This document shows positions 1 through 8,873 of a stretch of 64,000 nucleotides of DNA, one piece after another (position 1 is the stretch's first letter; each line of letters starts with the position of its first letter). Location: the NCBI RefSeq assembly GCF_014651615.1, contig NZ_BMXF01000001.1:1459731-1523730 (forward strand), in the 5' to 3' direction. The notes beneath the pieces are model-generated. The model saw only the letters and a program-made list of their open reading frames with translations. It was not told the origin of the DNA and ran no database searches. This stretch comes from Persicitalea jodogahamensis (GTDB taxonomy: Bacteria > Bacteroidota > Bacteroidia > Cytophagales > Spirosomataceae). A program made the translations under genes and the position numbers.

Positions 1-106
1 CTCCCTTCGTCGCTTCCTCACATCAAACTGGCGCTAAATGTTATCGAACGGTAGGTCGCCTTTGTACCCCTCGCGGAAGGACTGCAATCTTGCCAGGAAA
101 GGCTCT

Positions 107-1513
107 CTACTTTACTTTCTTTGGCTTCGCCGCCTCTTTCGTCATCGTATAAGGCAATTCCCATACGGTACCCTTGCTATCTCCAAAGTACATATGCGAT
201 GGGCTGAGTTTGCCGGGATCGCCGTCGGCCCAGAAGTAGTAGAACGGATCGTGGCCATCCACCACTTTCCGAATGTAGTTGTGGTTGCGGGGGCTGTTGT
301 GGGTGATTTGCTTGGCGCGCGTCCAGGTTTTTCCCTGGTCGGTGCTTTTCCATTGTACTACCTCGCCGCCGCCGCCCCAGGGTTGGGGCGTGTTCTCGGT
401 CGGCGCTACCACCATCCAGATATTGCCTTTTACAAACAAACTACCCATGTCGTAGTTGTGGTCGGAAGTCGTGACGGGGTGGTTTTCCCAGGCGGAGCCA
501 TTCCAGTGCGCTACGGCCCACTGGCGCAGGCCATTTTTTGGGCCGGGCTGGTGGCCGGGACCGGACAGGTACAGGGCGATGGGGTTGCCTTGCTCGTCAA
601 AATTCACATCCTTGACATAGACGTTTTGTCCCTGACTGAAAAATTCCTTCACCAGCGTCGGCGAGGCGACATCCGTTACCGGAACGGCTATTTCTTTGCC
701 GTCGGCCGTCGTCCAGGTTTTGCCCATGTCGGTAGTTTGCAGGTAGTACAGATTGGTCCGTTTGTCTACGTCGCCGTTGGGGTGCCAGTTGAAAAAAGTC
801 ACGACCTTGTCGCCCAATTGCCCACTGACCTGATAGTGCCCGGCGTTTTTGTCTTCGGGACGTTTGATGCCCGCCAGTTTCTGGTCCTCAGTCCAGGTGA
901 CGCCGTCGGGACTGGTTTCGAAGTACAACTCCCGCACGCCGGTGTACTTGGTGAACAAATGCAGAAAACCTTTGCCCGGAATGTACTTGGGCTGGGGGTA
1001 GGTCATGGTTTCTTCGGTGATCTGATCGAAACCGTCGATGCTGTACGGCTGTTTGCTGCGGTACTTGAAGCCGGGGCGGCCATTGCCCCGGCCACTCACA
1101 AATACCCACAAGTACCCCTGCTCGTCCATAGCGAGGCTTGGATTATCGTGCGGGTCGTCCACGCCCTGTTTGTCGTACACTACCGTGGGGCGCGAAACGG
1201 TCTTTTTTTTGTGATCGTAACTACCGATCATGCACAGCAGGTAGCGGTCATTCTCGCCGGTGGTACCCCCGTATACGAAGAACGTTTTGTTCACCTTTGG
1301 CGCGTAGATGGCTAGCGGAATATGTTTGGCGGTGTAAGTACCCAGTCCGCCCGAGTATTTGTCGCCGTACTCGGAGAATTGCCCCAGCGTAAACCAGATC
1401 CCTTTGTAGCCGTCGACCTGCTGGTTGTTGCGGTTGGGTGGGTTTTCGGTTTTTTGGGCAAATGATAATTGAATTGAAATGAGAAAGGCCGTAGCCGCCA
1501 GAAGAATTTTCAT
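107..1513 (-). CDS. Secreted BNR/Asp-box repeat protein (BNR_4-like)
   Basis: A probable exported beta-propeller protein of about 468 residues. The start is placed at the ATG at 1513 because it opens directly onto a signal peptide (MKILLAATAFLISIQLSFAQ); an upstream in-frame ATG at 1552 would put 13 polar residues before it. Three Asp-boxes are visible: SPDGVTW near residue 201, TTDMGKTW near 260 and STDQGKTW near 390. Such boxes mark sialidase-like propellers. The likely family is BNR_4, whose members are usually annotated as BNR repeat-containing proteins and sit beside glycosidases. It lies 46 bases after a GH43 gene on the same strand, so co-transcription and a role in binding or cleaving polysaccharide are inferred. 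No catalytic sialidase Arg triad could be assigned. Confidence 0.85.
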   Translation of the reverse strand: MKILLAATAFLISIQLSFAQKTENPPNRNNQQVDGYKGIWFTLGQFSEYGDKYSGGLGTYTAKHIPLAIYAPKVNKTFFVYGGTTGENDRYLLCMIGSYDHKKKTVSRPTVVYDKQGVDDPHDNPSLAMDEQGYLWVFVSGRGNGRPGFKYRSKQPYSIDGFDQITEETMTYPQPKYIPGKGFLHLFTKYTGVRELYFETSPDGVTWTEDQKLAGIKRPEDKNAGHYQVSGQLGDKVVTFFNWHPNGDVDKRTNLYYLQTTDMGKTWTTADGKEIAVPVTDVASPTLVKEFFSQGQNVYVKDVNFDEQGNPIALYLSGPGHQPGPKNGLRQWAVAHWNGSAWENHPVTTSDHNYDMGSLFVKGNIWMVVAPTENTPQPWGGGGEVVQWKSTDQGKTWTRAKQITHNSPRNHNYIRKVVDGHDPFYYFWADGDPGKLSPSHMYFGDSKGTVWELPYTMTKEAAKPKKVK

Positions 1514-1559
1514 GAAACCAATTTTAGAATGATGTTTTATACCTGCGTCCACAGCTCTT

Positions 1560-2555
1560 TTACTTTTTCACCGGCGTGAACATACTCAGATCCCATTCCT
1601 TGTACCAGTGCAGTTCCATCTTGCCGTCTTCGGTAATGGTAATCGGCAGAAAAACGTACTGGGAATCGGGCCGTCCGCCGCCATTCCAGCGGTCGCCCAT
1701 GTAGAGGTAGGCATCCTTGTAGCCCGGAATTTTAAAAATGTAGCAGGGCTGGGAATTAAAAGAATTGTTGCCCGCATCGCCCACAAAAGGATTGCCCTGC
1801 TTGGTATAAGGTCCCAGGATATTTTTGGCGGTATAGTAGGTCGCGGGATTGGGCGTCCAGCCGCTGCACCCACTCGTGAGGAGGTAGTACGTACCGTTTT
1901 TCTTCAAAATACCGGGCCCTTCGCAGTGGGCCTCGATGTCCACGTCATTCGTGGTGGTACTTAGGTAGTCGTCGGATAACTCCACCATGCGGATGGTGCG
2001 GTTGGTGTGGTCGGCGGCGTAGCCGATGTAGGCCTTCTTGGTATCGGGTTCCAAGTACATCCCGATATCGCGCGACTCGTGGCCATTGGGTCGCTCGTGA
2101 TGCTGCACCACGAAAGGCCCGGTCGGTTTATCGCTGGTCGCCACGCCCAGCTCGGCGACGGTGTAGCGATTACCGTCATAATGAAACCACATCACGTACT
2201 GCTGCTTTGCCGCATCGTACACTACCTTGGGACGCTCAAAAATTTCGATTTCCCCTTTGTCCAACACAACCCCTTCGTTTTTCCAGTTGTACAGGTCTTT
2301 CGACGAATAGCAGGAAGCACCGCGGGGTTGTCCGCGGTGCTCGCCGTACCAGTAATAGGTTTTCAGGGAATCCACATAAATGATATTGCCACCGTGGCAG
2401 TCGATGTGCTTGCCGTCGGTATCGAGCCACTCGCCGCCGGGCTTGAAGGAAGTATGAGGGGTGGGTTTTTGGGCGAAGGAGGGTGCCAGGGATGCGATTA
2501 CGCAAAGTACCAGGAGAACTGGCTTGATACGGAAAGCCATAATTTTTGACTTCAT
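1560..2555 (-). CDS. Glycoside hydrolase family 43 protein, secreted
   Basis: A five-bladed-propeller glycosidase of the GH43 clan, about 331 residues, acting outside the cytoplasm (signal peptide ending ...ASLAPSFAQ). The N-terminal stretch HGGNIIYVDSLKTYYWYGEH is characteristic of the GH43 group related to exo-beta-1,3-galactanases, where HGGG and YYWYGE recur. Further support comes from VVYDAAKQQYVMWFHYDG and the later EGPGILKKNGTYYLLTSG. ATGs at 2558 and 2555 are adjacent and one at 2540 is also possible; 2555 is chosen because it leaves a basic n-region. It is the upstream gene of a pair with the BNR protein. Substrate (galactan, arabinan or xylan side chains) is inference; the subfamily is not settled. 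Confidence 0.88.
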   Translation of the reverse strand: MKSKIMAFRIKPVLLVLCVIASLAPSFAQKPTPHTSFKPGGEWLDTDGKHIDCHGGNIIYVDSLKTYYWYGEHRGQPRGASCYSSKDLYNWKNEGVVLDKGEIEIFERPKVVYDAAKQQYVMWFHYDGNRYTVAELGVATSDKPTGPFVVQHHERPNGHESRDIGMYLEPDTKKAYIGYAADHTNRTIRMVELSDDYLSTTTNDVDIEAHCEGPGILKKNGTYYLLTSGCSGWTPNPATYYTAKNILGPYTKQGNPFVGDAGNNSFNSQPCYIFKIPGYKDAYLYMGDRWNGGGRPDSQYVFLPITITEDGKMELHWYKEWDLSMFTPVKK

Positions 2556-2693
2556 CATAAGAGGATAAATAAGACTTTTCAGGGAGCAACAAGCGAGTAG
2601 CTTTGTGCTGCCGTTCGGATTTTCTTTGCTGATTCCATAGCCTAAAAGTCTGTAACCTCTCATTCCTCCCCATGGCCGAGCACCCAATAAACG

Positions 2694-2725
2694 CGCAACC
2701 CAGCGACGGATATCGCTGGGTTGCG
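2694..2725 (-). terminator. Stem-loop terminator after TonB receptor
   Basis: Perfect 13-bp arms (2694-2706 and 2713-2725, CGCAACCCAGCGA) around a 6-base loop, 20 bases past the stop codon of the receptor gene. It separates that gene from the GH43/BNR pair. The following T-tract is weak. Confidence 0.7.
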
Positions 2726-2745
2726 TGCATCAGAGCCAGGAATTA

Positions 2746-5310
2746 TTAAAAATTATAGCGGAGCGTAACGCCGAATGTCCTTTGGTCGCCCAAAACGGCC
2801 GCGTACTGTCCGGCGCTACCCGAAGCGGGTAACAGTTGTTCAAAGTAGTTTTTGTCCAATAAGTTACGAGACCACACCAGCACCGATATGCCGTTGGAGG
2901 CACGAAATCCGAGCCGGCCATTCAGGAGCGCGTAGCCATCAATGTTGAGGTACCTGGAAGGGGAGGGGCTTGACGAAAACGAAGAACGGTAGTACGTATC
3001 CAGCGCGACGAAATACCGACCCTTTAAACTGATCAGCTTCCCGGAGCCCGAAAACTCCCCGCCAAGCGAGCCCGACCAGCGGGAAATGCCGGGCAATGCG
3101 CCGCCCGATATGTCCTTATAGGCAATCTCTCCGCCCACTTCTTCCAGCGGCACGGGCGCATTGGTAAACGAAACGTACTTTCCATCCGTGTAAGCCCCCG
3201 CACCATTAACCGTAAGGTGTTCACTGACCCGGATATTTCCGTCCAGTTCTGCGCCCATTACCCTCACGCGCTCCGCATTGGCCAGGTAGCCCCTATTCAC
3301 ACCGGGTTCGGCGGTCTGCACCTGGGTCTGGTAGTCCTGAATGTCGGTGTCGTACACCGAAAAATTCAGCGTCGCCTGCGGGAGCGGCCGGGTCTTTATT
3401 CCCATTTCGTAATGCGTGACGTACTCGGGCTTGATCTTGGCCAGCTCGGTAAGTACCTTTCCGTTGGCGCTGGGCAATCCCCCCAGGTTGACGCCGACGG
3501 GTTTGTAGCTATTGGCATAGGTAGCATAGGCATTTACTGCTTTGGAAGCTCTATAAGCCAGAGTCAATTGCCCGGAAAAGTTGCTCTCGTCCACCTGCAC
3601 GTCAAATTGCTGATTGGAATAAACCGTATTTTTTATCGCCAGCAAAGCCGGGTCACTGGTCTGCAGTCCGCCGTAGGTTTGGCGGTTGTACGCGGCTTCC
3701 TTCTGGTCATAATTAAAGCGCAGACCCGACAGAAGGTGCAGTTTGTCGGTAATAGACCAGTCCAGCTGTCCGAACGCGGCCCCTCCGAATGATTGCAGAC
3801 GCGAGGTAGTCTGGATGCCGTACCCATCGAGCAGGCCGGGTGTCCGCCAGAGCGGACTGGTGGAATTCTGGGCAAACCGCCACTGGGCGGCACCGGATTC
3901 TTCGGTCTGGTAGGGGGTACTTTTCAAATCCTGCCAGATGGCAAAAACGCCGAGCACCCCACTGAGCCGCGAGCTCAGGTTTGCGCTGTAACGAATTTCC
4001 TGCGTCCATTGCTGATGGCGGGAAGGTGCCTGAGATAGTGTGATTACCGGCAGACCCGTAAAGTCACGGTCGTTAGAAGGGGCCCAATTCCAGTACCGCC
4101 AGGCGCTAATGGCCGCGAGGGTACCCGGGCCAATCTTCGCCTCCACGTTGAGCGAAACGCCGCCCAGTTCACTTTTGGAACGCCAGGGCGTGTCGTGGTC
4201 GATGATCCGGTCGAAAGGATTGGTGCTGGGAAGGGCGTAGTTCAGGTCGGCAATAATGTTGTTGAATTGCCGGTAAGGTGCTCGTTTAGTGGTAACTACC
4301 CCGGCAATTACCTGCGCATATCCGTTGGGATTCTGGCGGGAATTATCGGCCGCCAGAGTGATCTTGACATTGTCGGAGGGTGTGTAGAGCAGCTGTCCTC
4401 TGGCTCCCAGGTTATTCAAGTCATTGACCGAACTCTGGGTAGCTACATTGTAGAGCAATCCGTTGCGCTGCGTAGCGGAGAAAGAAATCCGGCCCGCCAG
4501 TTTCTTGCTCAAAGGTCCCGTCAGGGAGGTTTTGGCCTGGATATACCCAAAATTCCCGTAGCTGACCTCGAAGCTGGCCCCCGGCTGAAAGCTGGCAGCG
4601 CGGGTGGTAATGTTGAAGGCGCCAGCCGTGGTATTCTTGCCGAAGAGTGTTCCCTGCGGCCCCCGAAGTACCTCGATCTGCTCGATGTCGATGAAATCAA
4701 GCGTTGTGGCGGCGGGACGGGCGTAGTACACGCCATCGACGTAGAACCCAACGCCCGGATCGATTCCGTCGTTGGTGAGGCCGAAAGTCGAGCCCAAGCC
4801 GCGGATATTCAGGGTAGTATTCCGGGGATTGGACGAGTAGAGTTGCACGGTAGGTACCAGTTCTTTAAGCCGGTTCACGTTAAAAGCTCCGGCATCCTCC
4901 GCCGTGGCACCGCGGATGACCGAAATAGGAATGGGTACTTCCTGCGATGATTCCGGACGTCGCCGCGAGGTGATCAGCACATCGTCGAGCTGGTCCGCAG
5001 CCTGTTCCAGCCTTACTTCCACCGGACTTCCTGTGATTATGATCTCCTTTTTCTGATACCCCACGTAGGTGGCCACCAGCGTGAAAGGTAGTTTTTGACC
5101 CGTCACGAGCGTAAACTCGCCATTGGCGTCGGTCACGGCGCCATTGGTAGTGCCTTGAATAACCACCGAGCAGCCGGGGAGCTTTTCATTGGTACGGGCA
5201 TCGAGCACTGTGCCCGAAATGGTCGCATTGATGATCGGTGCCTGTTGGCCAAAAAGAGGAGAATGGACTGCAAAAAGGCCCAAAAGCAGAACCAGTAGCT
5301 TCTTATTCAT
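2746..5310 (-). CDS. TonB-dependent receptor with CarboxypepD_reg-like N-terminus
   Basis: Outer-membrane active-transport barrel of 854 residues. Order: signal peptide (ending SPLFGQ), a carboxypeptidase-regulatory-like beta-sandwich around residues 25-110 (GTVLDARTNEKLPGCSVVIQ), a plug domain (residues about 120-240, with IEVLRGPQGTLFGKNTTAGA) and a 22-strand barrel ending in RYNF, the usual aromatic C-terminus for Bam insertion. It is shorter than SusC proteins (about 1,000) and has no SusD next to it, so it resembles the siderophore/small-molecule class rather than glycan SusC. The substrate is unknown. A -7 box and a large palindrome lie 57-106 bases upstream, implying tight control. A terminator follows. 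Confidence 0.92.
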   Translation of the reverse strand: MNKKLLVLLLGLFAVHSPLFGQQAPIINATISGTVLDARTNEKLPGCSVVIQGTTNGAVTDANGEFTLVTGQKLPFTLVATYVGYQKKEIIITGSPVEVRLEQAADQLDDVLITSRRRPESSQEVPIPISVIRGATAEDAGAFNVNRLKELVPTVQLYSSNPRNTTLNIRGLGSTFGLTNDGIDPGVGFYVDGVYYARPAATTLDFIDIEQIEVLRGPQGTLFGKNTTAGAFNITTRAASFQPGASFEVSYGNFGYIQAKTSLTGPLSKKLAGRISFSATQRNGLLYNVATQSSVNDLNNLGARGQLLYTPSDNVKITLAADNSRQNPNGYAQVIAGVVTTKRAPYRQFNNIIADLNYALPSTNPFDRIIDHDTPWRSKSELGGVSLNVEAKIGPGTLAAISAWRYWNWAPSNDRDFTGLPVITLSQAPSRHQQWTQEIRYSANLSSRLSGVLGVFAIWQDLKSTPYQTEESGAAQWRFAQNSTSPLWRTPGLLDGYGIQTTSRLQSFGGAAFGQLDWSITDKLHLLSGLRFNYDQKEAAYNRQTYGGLQTSDPALLAIKNTVYSNQQFDVQVDESNFSGQLTLAYRASKAVNAYATYANSYKPVGVNLGGLPSANGKVLTELAKIKPEYVTHYEMGIKTRPLPQATLNFSVYDTDIQDYQTQVQTAEPGVNRGYLANAERVRVMGAELDGNIRVSEHLTVNGAGAYTDGKYVSFTNAPVPLEEVGGEIAYKDISGGALPGISRWSGSLGGEFSGSGKLISLKGRYFVALDTYYRSSFSSSPSPSRYLNIDGYALLNGRLGFRASNGISVLVWSRNLLDKNYFEQLLPASGSAGQYAAVLGDQRTFGVTLRYNF

Positions 5311-5366
5311 GATTTAGCTGTAAAAAAGTGGTGGGTACATTGATTGTGTAGAACCTATGAGAAGCA

Positions 5367-5374
5367 CAAATGTA
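5367..5374 (-). promoter_or_regulatory. Bacteroidota -7 promoter box of the TonB receptor
   Basis: TACATTTG on the minus strand matches the TAnnTTTG -7 consensus of Bacteroidota primary sigma promoters. It sits 57 bases before the ATG at 5310 and abuts the palindrome at 5373-5416, which then covers the -33 region. Confidence 0.6.
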
Positions 5375-5416
5375 ATAATAGTCTATAAAATTTATAGACT
5401 TTATAGACTATTATTA
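5373..5416. promoter_or_regulatory. Long AT-rich palindromic operator with repeated half-sites
   Basis: Two 17-bp complementary arms (5373-5389 and 5400-5416) surround a 10-base centre. The centre holds a third copy of the half-site, so TTTATAGAC occurs at 5391 and again at 5400, opposite GTCTATAAA at 5381. A second nested perfect palindrome, AGTCTATAAA-A-TTTATAGACT, occupies 5380-5400. The layout allows two alternative dimer sites sharing one half-site. It overlaps the expected -33 region of the receptor promoter. A Rho-independent terminator is less likely because the stem has almost no GC. Confidence 0.7.
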
Positions 5417-5444
5417 TTCATCAAGGTGAAATGGCTGAAATGGC

Positions 5445-5837
5445 TTACTCTTTCCGTAGAATCAGGTAAAGCAATACAGCGAGCAGCAGAGTGTAAAAAG
5501 CCAGGAATTTTTCGAAAGTAGTTTTGGCAAGAAGGTTACCAAGCGTATTCAGCAGAAAAAAGAACAGAAACGCCCACAGGGTTATCCGTAAAGGTTTTTC
5601 CGGCAGGCTGTTTCTGATTAAATTCTCCTTTGCCAATAGAACAAGGATCAGCAGGCTATTGAGTGCTATGGAAATACCGCTCAGGAGGTACATCTGGGCA
5701 TCGTTTTCCAGCCTGCCGCCTCCGACAATTTCATAGGGAATGACTTTGGCTATAATACCGGATTGAAATACAATAACCGGTATCAGTAAGGCAATCAGGA
5801 TCTTAGTCGCAGTGCTCTGAGTGACGTTCAGCTTCAT
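5445..5837 (-). CDS. Small four-helix integral membrane protein, unknown function
   Basis: 130 residues with four predicted membrane segments, roughly residues 12-32, 48-68, 85-104 and 110-127. A short polar loop (EIVGGGRLENDAQ) lies after the first helix, and the C-terminus is charged (LRKE). I do not recognise a family. It lies between the M13 peptidase (26 bases upstream end to start) and the TonB receptor on the same strand, but the operator/promoter between it and the receptor argues for separate transcription of the receptor. It could be co-transcribed with the peptidase. Confidence 0.7.
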   Translation of the reverse strand: MKLNVTQSTATKILIALLIPVIVFQSGIIAKVIPYEIVGGGRLENDAQMYLLSGISIALNSLLILVLLAKENLIRNSLPEKPLRITLWAFLFFFLLNTLGNLLAKTTFEKFLAFYTLLLAVLLYLILRKE

Positions 5838-5862
5838 AAAGCCGTGAATAGGAACGGGTATC

Positions 5863-7881
5863 TCACCAAACGATGATCCGCTCGCTTTCGGGTTTGTACA
5901 TTTTGTCGCCCGGCTGCACGTTGAAGGCTTTGTAAAAAGGCGTAAAATTCATCAGCGGCCCGTTCACCCGCCATTTGGCCGGGGAGTGCGAATTGGTATT
6001 GACGTACATGCGCATGAACTCATCTCGGGTTTTCACCCGCCATATCCGGGCGATCGAGATAAAGAACCGCTGATCGGGCGTGAAGCCATCCAGTTTTGTA
6101 TTGCTTTTACCCTGCTCGGTCAGCTTGAAGGCATCATACGCGATGGCCACGCCGGCAATGTCGGCGGTATTTTCGCCCACGGTCAAGGCTCCTTTCACGT
6201 GCACGGAATCGAGTACGGTAAACTGGTTGTACTGGTCGATGACCTGCTGGGTCCTGGCTTTGAACTTGGCATAATCTTCGGGTTTCCACCAGTTAGTCAC
6301 GTTACCTACTTTATCAAACTGGGCGCCTTGATCGTCGAATGAATGCGTTATTTCGTGCCCAATCACCATACCGATGCCGCCGTAGTTCAGCGCATCATCG
6401 GCATTCACATCGAAGTAGGGAGGTTGCAGGATGCCCGCCGGGAAGACTATTTCATTGAGCGGAGGATTGTTGTAGGCCGTTACCGTGGGCGGGGTAGTAT
6501 GCCACTCCGTCCGATCGACGGGCTGGCCCACTTTTGCCAGGCTGTAGAGATACTCGTTCTTCGTAGCCGCCAACCGGTTCTCAAAGTACGCGTCGCGTTT
6601 CACATCTACCTTCGAATAATCCCGCCATTTATCGGGGTAGCCGATTTTCTCCGTGAAGGCATACAGTTTTTCTTTCGCCTTGGTTTTGGTAGAGTCGCTC
6701 ATCCATTCCAGGTTGTTGATGCGAGCCTCAAAGGCTTTTTCCAGATTGGTTACCAGTACTTCCATGCGTTTCTTAGCTGCTTCGGGGAAGTACTTTTTTA
6801 CATACAACTGGGCCAGCGCATCGCCGATCGAACGATCCACCGCCTGCGTCATTTCTTCGGCCCGCGTTTGCTTCACCGATTGTCCGGTCAGAATTTTGGC
6901 GTACGCAAATGATGCATCCACAAAGGGCTGACTCAGGTAGCTGGCGTAGTGAGCCAGTGCATTGGCTTTCATATACACTTTCCAGTCCGAGATTGGAACC
7001 GATTTTAACATCGTATTCAGCTTATCGTAGTAAGCCGGTTGCCTAACGTTGACCGAATCGACCTTTACCCCCAGATCGTTCAATACTGTGGGCCAGTTCA
7101 GGACCGGTTGTTTTTGGGCCAGATCCGCGACCGCCATTTTATTGTAGTTGGCCTTGACATCCCGGCGTTCGATATTCGTTTTGTGGGCGGTAGCCAATTG
7201 TTTTTCCAGCTCGTAGGCCACGGCCGCATTTTTCTCCGCCGCTGTCGCTCCGGTTCCTGTCAATGTAAATAGAGTCGTCAGGTAGTTTTTGTAGGCTTTT
7301 TGAATCCTGCTGGTTGAGGAATCGGTCTTGAAATAATAATCCCGATCCGGCAGACCGATCCCGGTTTGGGAAAACTGGGCGATATTAATGGTACTCTGCT
7401 TGTTATCGGGACCTATGCCCAAGCCAATGATGGAACCATCGCCTACTTTGTGCTCTTCCACCACCAATTTCAACAACGAAGCCACATCCTTTACGGCATC
7501 AATGCGGGCGAGCAGGGGTTTGATGGGCTCATACCCGCGTTTATTGATAGCCGCCATGTCCATGCCTGATGCATAAAAATCACCTACCTTCTGTTCGATA
7601 CTGCCGGGCTTGTTGGGACGGGCGGAAATACTATCCAGAATCCCCTGCAAACGCACGCGCTGCGGGTAGTTCATAAACGAGTACGAGCCTACCCCCGTCT
7701 GGCTCGCCGGGATTTTGATGCTATCGTACCAAATGCCGTTGGCGTAGGTAAAGAAATCATCGCCGGGCTTCTTGGTGGCATCGATGCCCGTTAAAACTAC
7801 GCGGTTGGTATTCTGTGCAGAAACAAGGCTACCGGTTCCGGTCAACAGCAGGGCAAGTGCGAAAAGTAAAAATTGCTTCAT
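5863..7881 (-). CDS. M13 family metallopeptidase (neprilysin/PepO-like)
   Basis: Exported zinc endopeptidase of 672 residues, the usual size for bacterial PepO/neprilysin homologues. A signal peptide ends TGSLVSAQ. Zinc ligands and catalytic residues are all visible: HEITH at 509-513 (H509, E510, H513) and ENTAD at 570-574 (E570 third ligand, D574). The substrate-binding stretch TAYNNPPLNEIVFPAGIL matches the NAYY region of the family. It ends IIVW, like the conserved C-terminal CRVW of neprilysin but lacking the cysteine. These enzymes cleave small peptides in the periplasm or at the surface. A single gene; the next gene downstream is a small membrane protein. Confidence 0.95.
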   Translation of the reverse strand: MKQFLLFALALLLTGTGSLVSAQNTNRVVLTGIDATKKPGDDFFTYANGIWYDSIKIPASQTGVGSYSFMNYPQRVRLQGILDSISARPNKPGSIEQKVGDFYASGMDMAAINKRGYEPIKPLLARIDAVKDVASLLKLVVEEHKVGDGSIIGLGIGPDNKQSTINIAQFSQTGIGLPDRDYYFKTDSSTSRIQKAYKNYLTTLFTLTGTGATAAEKNAAVAYELEKQLATAHKTNIERRDVKANYNKMAVADLAQKQPVLNWPTVLNDLGVKVDSVNVRQPAYYDKLNTMLKSVPISDWKVYMKANALAHYASYLSQPFVDASFAYAKILTGQSVKQTRAEEMTQAVDRSIGDALAQLYVKKYFPEAAKKRMEVLVTNLEKAFEARINNLEWMSDSTKTKAKEKLYAFTEKIGYPDKWRDYSKVDVKRDAYFENRLAATKNEYLYSLAKVGQPVDRTEWHTTPPTVTAYNNPPLNEIVFPAGILQPPYFDVNADDALNYGGIGMVIGHEITHSFDDQGAQFDKVGNVTNWWKPEDYAKFKARTQQVIDQYNQFTVLDSVHVKGALTVGENTADIAGVAIAYDAFKLTEQGKSNTKLDGFTPDQRFFISIARIWRVKTRDEFMRMYVNTNSHSPAKWRVNGPLMNFTPFYKAFNVQPGDKMYKPESERIIVW

Positions 7882-8067
7882 GAATTGGTAGTTTATTGAT
7901 ATGAATTAGTGGGTACAAGGGATTCAATCGAAATCGTTGGGAAAGATAAAAATTATGCGGAGAAAAGCGATACAAGGAGCATGGGGGACAAGCATCCTGC
8001 TGATTATTTGTCTTTGGCAGATATTCACTTATCTGCCGAATCACACACAACCTGCGACGAGGTAGTA

Positions 8068-8499
8068 CTATTGAATTATTCCGACTAATTGCGCAAAACT
8101 TCTTGGTGAGACAATCTGACAAGAACCGAAATTTTTCAGAATGAGAAGATCTTTGTCGCCAGTGATAAGGTAGTGAGCTTGGCCATACTCGGCCAACTGA
8201 AGGACGTTGTTATCATCGGGGTCACGACATAGAGTTGGCAACGGATTATCTGGAGTCAGTAGCTTGAAAGCATGTCGAGTAAAATCCGTTATCCGGCTGA
8301 TCGTCTCTTCGTCAAAATGGTAATTCCGATTCTTTTTTCTGAAAGCCGGACTATTCAACTTGGTATGGAATTCTGTCAGAAGCCATTCGGAGGTAATTGG
8401 TTCATTTCCTAGAATAGCATAATTGAGAACAGCCGCTGAAAGTCCAGATTTAAAGAATAGAGCAGATAGAAGTACGTTGGTATCCAATATAATGACCAC
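8068..8499 (-). CDS. PIN-domain toxin of a type II toxin-antitoxin pair
   Basis: 143-residue PIN nuclease of the COG1569 type ('putative toxin-antitoxin system toxin component, PIN family'). Acidic metal-binding residues are in place: LDTNV near residue 6, the central EF in LLTEFH near 43, DPDDN near 95 and TGDKDLL near 114. The translation begins at a GTG at 8499, five bases after the antitoxin stop, so the toxin is probably translationally coupled and made at a lower level. Family members cleave RNA. Its partner is the ribbon-helix-helix gene at 8505-8720. Confidence 0.88.
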   Translation of the reverse strand: MVIILDTNVLLSALFFKSGLSAAVLNYAILGNEPITSEWLLTEFHTKLNSPAFRKKNRNYHFDEETISRITDFTRHAFKLLTPDNPLPTLCRDPDDNNVLQLAEYGQAHYLITGDKDLLILKNFGSCQIVSPRSFAQLVGIIQ

Positions 8500-8504
8500 A
8501 GCTT

Positions 8505-8720
8505 CTATGAGATGGTATCGAACAAATCCTCCTCACTGTCAAATCCAAACTCAGCAGCTTTTCCATCCAGCTTATCTTGCAGTTCGGACAGTTCGGCCAT
8601 AAGTAGAAACCTCCTCAGAGATTCTGAAAGGATATCGCTGACCTTTACCTGCTTCTTCTTCGAATATTGACGAACGCGGGCCAGAATTTCGTCTTCCAAT
8701 TCAATCGTTAGTGTACTCAT
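8505..8720 (-). CDS. Ribbon-helix-helix antitoxin
   Basis: 71 residues. The N-terminal beta-strand (STLTIELEDEILARVRQY) followed by two helices (KKKQVKVSDILSESLRRFL) is a ribbon-helix-helix DNA-binding fold. The acidic C-terminus (DGKAAEFGFDSEEDLFDTI) would wrap the toxin. It precedes the PIN toxin gene by five bases in antitoxin-toxin order, and such antitoxins normally autorepress the operon. An AT-rich stretch directly upstream (8722-8745) is the probable promoter/operator region, but no clear palindrome was seen. Confidence 0.85.
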   Translation of the reverse strand: MSTLTIELEDEILARVRQYSKKKQVKVSDILSESLRRFLLMAELSELQDKLDGKAAEFGFDSEEDLFDTIS

Positions 8721-8873
8721 AGCTTTTTTTTATAAATATAGCGAACGCTTTTGTAATACCGAAACCAGTAAACGGCTGCGACTGACCGCGCCTACGGGCA
8801 ACCGTCACGAGGCGAATCATCCCGATCACATAGCAGGCGCAACTCGGCTAGGGTTGAGGCGCGAGCAAGCACG

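Noticed and set aside
38-1315. Long open frame on the plus strand opposite the BNR gene
   Set aside because: Antisense shadow of a well-supported gene with signal peptide and Asp-boxes; its own translation has no domain or composition of a real protein. The same applies to the long antisense frames at 38209-39153, 54173-55177 and 50496-51416.
5373-5416. Rho-independent terminator for the four-helix membrane protein gene
   Set aside because: The stem is almost entirely A/T, too weak for a terminator, and it lies over the promoter of the next gene.
7829-8122. 97-codon minus-strand frame overlapping the ends of the M13 and PIN genes
   Set aside because: Overlaps two solid genes in another frame and has low-complexity, non-protein-like composition.
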